From positions 1 to 64,000 of the forward strand of contig JBNLET010000194.1 in the NCBI GenBank assembly GCA_050305135.1: a stretch of DNA of 64,000 bases. The letters run 5' to 3'. This DNA is from Cognatazoarcus sp050305135 (GTDB lineage Bacteria; Pseudomonadota; Gammaproteobacteria; Burkholderiales; Rhodocyclaceae). Every line of letters starts with the position of its first letter. The first letter of the stretch is position 1. The translations under genes and the position numbers were made by a program. Below, in pieces: positions 59,100 through 64,000 of the stretch. The notes beneath the pieces were generated by a model. That model searched no databases, had not been told where the DNA came from, and worked only from the letters and a program-made list of their open reading frames with translations.

Positions 59100-60386
59100 A
59101 TGCAATACCAATCCGAACTTCCGCTGCGCGACGTCGCCCTGCTGGGGCAGGTGTTCACCCCCGAAGCGGTGGTGCGGGCCATGCTCGCCCTCAGGCGCAA
59201 CACCGGGCGGGTGCTGGAGCCGGCTTGCGGCGACGGCGCCTTCCTGCGCCACCTGCCCGACGCGGTCGGCATCGAGCTGGACCCGGCCCACTGCCCTCCC
59301 GGCGCGCTGCGGGCGGATTTCTTCGCCTACCCGGTCGGCGAGCGCTTCGACACCATCATCGGCAACCCGCCCTACGTCCGCTTCCAGGACATTCCGCACG
59401 CCACCCGTCGGCTGCTGAGCCTGGACCGCTTCGACGGCCGCAGCAACCTGTACCTGTTCTTCATAGAGAAGTGCCTGCGCCACCTGAGGCCGGGCGGCGA
59501 GCTGATCTTCATCACGCCGCGGGACTTCCTCAAGGCGACCTCGGCGGTCGGCCTGAATCGACTGTTGTGGCACGAAGGCTCGATCACCGACGCGATCGAG
59601 CTGGGTGACGCGCGGGTCTTCGACGGTGCGCTGCCGAACTGCCTGATCTGGCGCTTCGAGAAGGGCCGCCGCGAGCGCAGCATGCGGCTGGCAGTGCTCG
59701 GCCAGGGCGCCGACCTGGCCCGCCAACTGGCCGATCCGCCGTGGCAGCCGCGCACGCTGCTCGAAGGCGCCGGCCACCTGATGTTCGTGCAGGGCGAGCA
59801 CCCGCTGCGCCTGTCGGAGCTGGCCTTCGTCAAGGTCGGCGCGGTGTCCGGCGCCGATGAGCTCTACGCCAGCGAGGCGCACGGCAACCGCGATTTCGTC
59901 TGTTCGGCGACGGTCCGTTCCGGCCGGACACGGCGGATGATCTGGTGCGAACCCGGCGATCCACCGCCGGCGGCGCTGCAGCCGCACCGCCAGCGGCTGC
60001 TCGCGCGCCGCATCCGTCAGTTCGGTGAGCAGGACTGGTGGCAGTGGGGGCGCGGCTATTACCAGTCGGGACAGGCCCGCATCTACGTCAATGGCAAGAC
60101 GCGCAGCGCGAGACCGTTCTTCCTGCACGACTGCCCCCATTACGACGGCGCGGTGCTGGCGGTCTTTCCGCGTTCCGAGGGGCTGGACTGCGCCGAGCTG
60201 CGCGATGCGTTGAACGATGTGAATTGGGCGGAACTCGGCTTCGTCTGCGATGGTCGCTACCTGTTCACCCAGCGCAGCCTCGAGAATGCGCCGCTGCCGG
60301 CCCATTTCGCCCGCTTCCTGCCGACGGGCGGTGTAAGGCCCGAAAGCGCAGCGGCGTCGAAAACGAGCGCGGCGGGCGTGGTGTAA
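59100..60386 (+). CDS. N6-adenine DNA methyltransferase, apparently without a restriction partner
   Basis: This 428-residue protein has motif I VLEPACGDGAFLRHLP, motif IV NPPY (residues 89-92, GNPPYVRF) and motif X near GQVFTPEAVVRAMLAL at the start, the gamma arrangement of M.TaqI-like adenine methyltransferases. The C-terminal half (about residues 240-400) should be the target-recognition domain. It methylates adenine in DNA using SAM. No endonuclease gene is adjacent; neighbours are a GGDEF-EAL gene and gshA. It may protect or regulate as a solitary methyltransferase. ATG 59100 is the start. The recognition site is unknown. Confidence 0.87.
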   Translation: MQYQSELPLRDVALLGQVFTPEAVVRAMLALRRNTGRVLEPACGDGAFLRHLPDAVGIELDPAHCPPGALRADFFAYPVGERFDTIIGNPPYVRFQDIPHATRRLLSLDRFDGRSNLYLFFIEKCLRHLRPGGELIFITPRDFLKATSAVGLNRLLWHEGSITDAIELGDARVFDGALPNCLIWRFEKGRRERSMRLAVLGQGADLARQLADPPWQPRTLLEGAGHLMFVQGEHPLRLSELAFVKVGAVSGADELYASEAHGNRDFVCSATVRSGRTRRMIWCEPGDPPPAALQPHRQRLLARRIRQFGEQDWWQWGRGYYQSGQARIYVNGKTRSARPFFLHDCPHYDGAVLAVFPRSEGLDCAELRDALNDVNWAELGFVCDGRYLFTQRSLENAPLPAHFARFLPTGGVRPESAAASKTSAAGVV

Positions 60387-60485
60387 GATTCGCCGCAAAC
60401 CACACTTGGCGCGCGGTGCCGGACCCGGGCGGGAGCGGCCGCCGCGCCACCGCGACCCGGCTCGCGACACATTCGAGAACAGACC

Positions 60486-61784
60486 ATGGTTCCACATCTC
60501 ACCACCGCGCTGACCGGCCCGTTGCTGGAGCTGGAGCGCCATTTCCTCGACAAGGCGACCGAGATCGAGCGCTGGATGCGCGTGCAGTGGCACGACCATA
60601 CGCCGCCGTTCTACGGTTCGACCGATCTGCGCAACTCCGGCTTCAAGCTCGCACCGGTGGACCTGAACCTGTTTCCGGGCGGCTTCAACAACCTCAACGA
60701 CGCCTTCCTGCCGCTGTGCATCCAGGCCGCCCAGGCGGCGGTCGAGCGCATCTGCCCGGACGCGCGCCAGTTGCTGCTGATTCCGGAAAACCACACCCGC
60801 AACCAGTTCTACCTGCAGAACGTCGCCAAGCTGGTGTCGATCCTGCGGCTGACCGGCCTGACCGTGCGCATCGGCACGCTGTTGCCGGAAATCGCCGAGC
60901 CGACCGTGATCGAACTGGCCGGCGGCTCGACGCTGACGCTGGAGCCGCTCGAGCGCCACGGCGGCCGTCTCGGCCTGACGGGCTTCAACCCTTGCGCGGT
61001 GCTGCTCAACAACGACTTGTCGGCCGGCGTGCCGGCGACGCTCGAGGGTCTCGACGACCAGTGGGTGATCCCGCCGCTGCACGCCGGCTGGCACGCCCGC
61101 CGCAAGTCCCGTCACGCGGAGGCCTACGAACGCGTGACGCGCGAATTCGCCGAGGTCATCGGCATCGATCCGTGGCGCATCAGCCCGGCCTTTGAAACCT
61201 GCGGCGGCATCGACTTCCACGCCCGCGCCGGCGAGCAGGAACTGGCCGACAAGGTCGCCGACATGCTCGCCAGCATCCGCGCCAAGTACCAGGAGTACGG
61301 CGTCGGCGACGAACCCTTCGTGGTCGTCAAGGCCGATGCCGGCACCTACGGCATGGGCGTCATGACGGTCAGGGATGCCGCCCAGGTGGTCGGACTGAAC
61401 CGCAAGCAGCGCAACAAGATGAGCGTCGTCAAGGAAGGCCTGGCGGTCAGCGACGTGATCATCCAGGAGGGCGTGCACACCTTCGAGACGCTCAACGGAG
61501 CCGTCGCCGAACCGGTCGTGTACATGATGGACCACTACGTGGTGGGCGGCTTCTACCGCGTGCACACGCAGCGTGGCCGCGACGAGAACCTGAACTCGCC
61601 GGGCATGCACTTCGAGCCGCTGGCCTTCGAGACCTGCTGCTCGCTGCCGGACTGCGAACAGGCGCCCGACGCGCCGCCGAACCGCTTCTACGCCTACGGC
61701 GTGGTGGCCCGGCTGGCGCTGCTGGCGGCATCGGTCGAGATCGAGGAGCAGGCCCCCGCCGAACTGGCCGAAGCGGCGGCCTGA
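60486..61784 (+). CDS. gshA: Glutamate-cysteine ligase, proteobacterial type (GshA family)
   Basis: This 432-residue protein belongs to the glutamate-cysteine ligase family found in Betaproteobacteria, unlike E. coli GshA. Family features include RNSGFKLAPVDLNLFPGGFNNL, LLIPENHTRNQFYLQNVAKLV, FETCGGIDFHARAGEQELADKVADML, and VVVKADAGTYGMGVMTV, the last being ATP-grasp-like. It makes gamma-glutamylcysteine from glutamate and cysteine with ATP. It lies four bases before gshB, so they form an operon. The 99-bp gap before it holds the promoter. ATG 60486 is the start. Confidence 0.93.
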   Translation: MVPHLTTALTGPLLELERHFLDKATEIERWMRVQWHDHTPPFYGSTDLRNSGFKLAPVDLNLFPGGFNNLNDAFLPLCIQAAQAAVERICPDARQLLLIPENHTRNQFYLQNVAKLVSILRLTGLTVRIGTLLPEIAEPTVIELAGGSTLTLEPLERHGGRLGLTGFNPCAVLLNNDLSAGVPATLEGLDDQWVIPPLHAGWHARRKSRHAEAYERVTREFAEVIGIDPWRISPAFETCGGIDFHARAGEQELADKVADMLASIRAKYQEYGVGDEPFVVVKADAGTYGMGVMTVRDAAQVVGLNRKQRNKMSVVKEGLAVSDVIIQEGVHTFETLNGAVAEPVVYMMDHYVVGGFYRVHTQRGRDENLNSPGMHFEPLAFETCCSLPDCEQAPDAPPNRFYAYGVVARLALLAASVEIEEQAPAELAEAAA

Positions 61785-61788
61785 GGCG

Positions 61789-62727
61789 ATGGAGCTGGCG
61801 CTGATCCTCGACCCGCTGGACGGGTTGAAGGCCTACAAGGATTCCTCGGTCGCCATCATGCGCGCCGCCGCGGCGCGCGGCCACCGGCTGTGGGCGATCC
61901 AGCGCGACGAGCTGTGCTGGCGCGAGGGCCGAGCCTTTGCGCAGGCACTGCCGGTCGAGGCCTTGCCGCAGGATGCGCCCTGGTACCGGGCCGGCGAAGC
62001 GCTCAGCCGGCCGCTGGAGAGCTTCGGCGCGGTGCTGATGCGGCAGGATCCACCGTTCGATTTCGAGTACGTCACCGCCACCTGGCTGCTGGAACGCGCC
62101 CAGGCCGCCGGTGCGCGCGTCTTCAACGATCCGCGCGCGATCCGCGACCACTCGGAAAAGCTGTCGATCGCCGAGTTCCCGCAATACGCGGCGACCACGC
62201 TGGTGACCCGCGCCGACGGGCAGCTGCAGGCCTTCATCGACGAACTCGGCGACGTGATCCTGAAACCGCTCGACGGCATGGGCGGCGCGGGCATCTTCCG
62301 GGTCCGCAGCGACGACCCGAACCGCAACGCGATCGTCGAGACGCTGACCGGCCCCGGCCGCCACACGGTGATGGCGCAGCGCTACCTGCCGTCGATCGGC
62401 GAAGGCGACAAGCGGGTGCTGATCATCGGCGGCGAGGTAGTGCCGTACGCGCTGGCCCGCATCCCGAAAGCGGGCGAGACCCGCGGCAACCTGGCCGCCG
62501 GCGGTCGCGGCGTGGCGATGCCGCTGACCGCGCGTGAAAGGGAAGTGGCCGAAGCGCTGGCGCCGCTGCTGTGGTCGCGCGGCCTGCTGATCGTCGGCCT
62601 CGACATGATCGGCGGCCATCTGACCGAGATCAACGTCACCAGCCCGACCTGCATGGTCGAGATTCACCAGCAGACCGGCTTCGACGTCGCCGCGCTGGTG
62701 GTCGAGCGCCTCGAAGCCAGCCTCTGA
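61789..62727 (+). CDS. gshB: Glutathione synthetase
   Basis: This 312-residue ATP-grasp enzyme has LALILDPLDGLKAYKDSSVAIMRAAAARGH at the start and RQDPPFDFEYVTATWLLERA near residue 85. The ATP-site segment DVILKPLDGMGGAGIFRV is near 160, with YLPSIGEGDKRVLIIGGEVVPYALARIP and GLDMIGGHLTEINVTSPT near the end. It adds glycine to gamma-glutamylcysteine to form glutathione. ATG 61789 lies four bases after gshA, giving translational coupling. It completes glutathione synthesis. The 205-bp gap after it shows no gene. Confidence 0.95.
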   Translation: MELALILDPLDGLKAYKDSSVAIMRAAAARGHRLWAIQRDELCWREGRAFAQALPVEALPQDAPWYRAGEALSRPLESFGAVLMRQDPPFDFEYVTATWLLERAQAAGARVFNDPRAIRDHSEKLSIAEFPQYAATTLVTRADGQLQAFIDELGDVILKPLDGMGGAGIFRVRSDDPNRNAIVETLTGPGRHTVMAQRYLPSIGEGDKRVLIIGGEVVPYALARIPKAGETRGNLAAGGRGVAMPLTAREREVAEALAPLLWSRGLLIVGLDMIGGHLTEINVTSPTCMVEIHQQTGFDVAALVVERLEASL

Positions 62728-62932
62728 CTGACCGCCGAGGCCCGGCTGCGGGGGCGTGGCAGAGCCGCCCTGCAGACAGTCGCCCACCGCTCGCGTGATG
62801 CCGGTCACACCGCGGCGCAACAAGTTCCCCATCGGGCCGCCGCGGGCTCAAGAGGACCACGGACCCCGCCGATAGTCCGGGCGAATCCCGTGAACTTCCC
62901 GTCGTCGCGCGCGTGCCCGTCGGCGCACAGCC

Positions 62933-63454
62933 ATGCCCCAGTTCCAGTCGCAGTTCGGCCAATTGAAGCTGATCGGCCGCATCTCGCTGTGGTTTGCCGC
63001 CGTCGCCTTCGCCGGCCTGGTGGGCGTGGTATTGCTGGCACGGCCGATCGACGGCGACTACGCACAGACGATCCGCAGCCTGAGCGCCAGCCGCGCGCAA
63101 CTGCCGCTGTTGATGGCCATCGGCGGCTTGCTGTTGACGGTCGGCACCGCGCTGACGACCTGGCTGATCGTGCTCTACAGCAGCTTTCGCGTCGCCGGAC
63201 CGCTGTACCGCTTCTGCATCGACCTGGAGCAGGGCATCCGCGAAGGCCAGATCCCCCACGTGCGCGTGCGGGCCGGCGACCATGCCCAGGAGGACGCACG
63301 CTACCTGGAAGAGACGGTGCGCAGCCTGTACCGCCACTACGACGAACTGGCCGGCGCGATCGAGAGCGCCTCGCTGCAGGTGCGCCGCGGCGGCACGGCG
63401 GCCGTCGATCACGGCCCGCGGGTCAGGCAGATGATCGAACAGGTGAAGCTGTAA
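62933..63454 (+). CDS. Two-helix membrane protein, cytochrome-linked, unknown function
   Basis: This 173-residue protein has two transmembrane helices (IGRISLWFAAVAFAGLVGVVLLA near residue 14, and LLMAIGGLLLTVGTALTTWLIVLYSSF near 58). A cytoplasmic part resembling a HAMP/coiled-coil linker follows (FRVAGPLYRFCIDLEQGIREGQIP, then EDARYLEETVRSLYRHYDELAGAIES). No catalytic motif is visible. Its stop overlaps the start of the multihaem cytochrome by one base (TAATG), so it is co-translated with it. It may anchor or assemble the cytochrome. ATG 62933 is the start. Confidence 0.82.
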   Translation: MPQFQSQFGQLKLIGRISLWFAAVAFAGLVGVVLLARPIDGDYAQTIRSLSASRAQLPLLMAIGGLLLTVGTALTTWLIVLYSSFRVAGPLYRFCIDLEQGIREGQIPHVRVRAGDHAQEDARYLEETVRSLYRHYDELAGAIESASLQVRRGGTAAVDHGPRVRQMIEQVKL

Positions 63455-64000
63455 TGCTGCGGCTGCTTCGCCACGGCCTGATCGCCGGCGCGCTGGGCGG
63501 CTGCTGGCTGTGGGTGGTGGCCCAGGCGCCGGCCGGCGATCCGCTGGCGGCGCGCGACTGCGGCGGCTGCCACGTCAGCTCCGGTGCGGTCGATCCGGCC
63601 CGCGCCGGCGTGCTGCAGGCCAGCCAGGAAAGACTGTGCGGCGACTGCCATCCGAACGCGCCGGTCGCCAGCCATCCGACCGGCGTGCGGCCGAGCATGG
63701 CGACGCCGGCCGACTATCCGCTCGACTGGAAGGGCGAACTGACCTGCAGTTCCTGCCACTACATCCATGGCGGCAGCCACGGCGCGCTGCGGAGCAATCG
63801 CCGGCGGCGCGAACTGTGTCTCGCCTGCCACGACCAGCGCTTCTTCGAGCGCATGGCCGACGGCGGGCGCTCGCTGGTGCTCGCCGCCCATCTGGACTCG
63901 ACCGGACTGGCCGGTGCGGAGCGGCCGCTCGACCCCTATACCGCCCAATGCATGGACTGCCATGGCGAGCGCGGCGACGCCCGGGTCCAGGTGGGCGAAA
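63454..64000 (+). CDS. Multihaem c-type cytochrome, 3'-truncated by the window
   Basis: This frame runs from ATG 63454 to the window end with no stop. It starts with a signal-anchor (LLRHGLIAGALGGCWLWVVAQAPAG). Five CxxCH haem motifs follow within 180 residues: CGGCH, CGDCH, CSSCH, CLACH and CMDCH. Such spacing is that of periplasmic multihaem cytochromes (NapC/NrfH-like or doubled CXXCH proteins) in anaerobic respiration or electron shuttling. It shares TAATG with the upstream membrane protein. The rest lies beyond the window, so the total haem count is unknown. Confidence 0.85.
   Translation, partial: MLRLLRHGLIAGALGGCWLWVVAQAPAGDPLAARDCGGCHVSSGAVDPARAGVLQASQERLCGDCHPNAPVASHPTGVRPSMATPADYPLDWKGELTCSSCHYIHGGSHGALRSNRRRRELCLACHDQRFFERMADGGRSLVLAAHLDSTGLAGAERPLDPYTAQCMDCHGERGDARVQVGE

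Overview
The window is GC-rich chromosomal DNA of a betaproteobacterium, probably Rhodocyclales (Azoarcus/Thauera type). This rests on the linked housekeeping order htpX-fmt-def-lysM-dprA-smg-topB, the short gshA-gshB pair, GC-rich codon use, REP/BIME elements and an SAH riboswitch in front of metH. I recognise no rRNA, tRNA, CRISPR array, phage or intact insertion sequence. Both ends cut genes or may do so: a flavoprotein at the left and a multihaem cytochrome c at the right.

Region 1 (1-11.1 kb) holds an HFCD flavoprotein, a CorC/CNNM membrane protein, and then the most distinctive system here. This is a nine-gene minus-strand operon reading from an IclR regulator through a crotonase-family enzyme, a split B12-dependent acyl-CoA mutase, a class III CoA-transferase and a MeaB GTPase to a TRAP dicarboxylate transporter (DctP-DctQ-DctM). 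Five consecutive junctions are ATGA overlaps or close to it. Together they suggest import of a dicarboxylic acid, CoA activation, carbon-skeleton rearrangement and further processing; the substrate is unknown.

Region 2 (11.1-21 kb) is accessory in character. It has two long stretches without a supportable gene, a secreted protein of unknown function, a hybrid histidine kinase and a glycine-rich TerB-like protein. Next come isolated minus-strand genes for three SAM-dependent methyltransferases, a SET-domain protein and a GNAT acetyltransferase, interspersed with gene remnants.

Region 3 (21-35 kb) carries metH under an SAH riboswitch with an overlapping intrinsic terminator. It also has a DUF4399 periplasmic protein, a cyclic-nucleotide-binding protein, a DNA-deoxyinosine glycosylase-like protein, an AEC transporter, a zinc-peptidase-like protein, an alpha/beta hydrolase, two related BamE-like lipoproteins, a nucleotide-transporter-like MFS protein, a Tat-type aldo/keto reductase and the radical SAM protein YgiQ.

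Region 4 (35-54 kb) is a complete branched-chain amino acid ABC transporter (livK-H-M-G-F) converging with a Bcr/CflA exporter. It continues with comM, a membrane protein, a Cache-type histidine kinase, htpX, fmt, def, a LysM protein, dprA, smg, topB and a DUF924 protein, and ends in a two-hairpin REP element.

Region 5 (54-64 kb) has oxyR with an NAD(P)H:rubredoxin-reductase-like flavoprotein, divergent from a GGDEF-EAL protein whose periplasmic sensor carries a haem c motif. After that come an apparently solitary N6-adenine DNA methyltransferase, gshA-gshB, a small membrane protein and the start of a multihaem c-type cytochrome.
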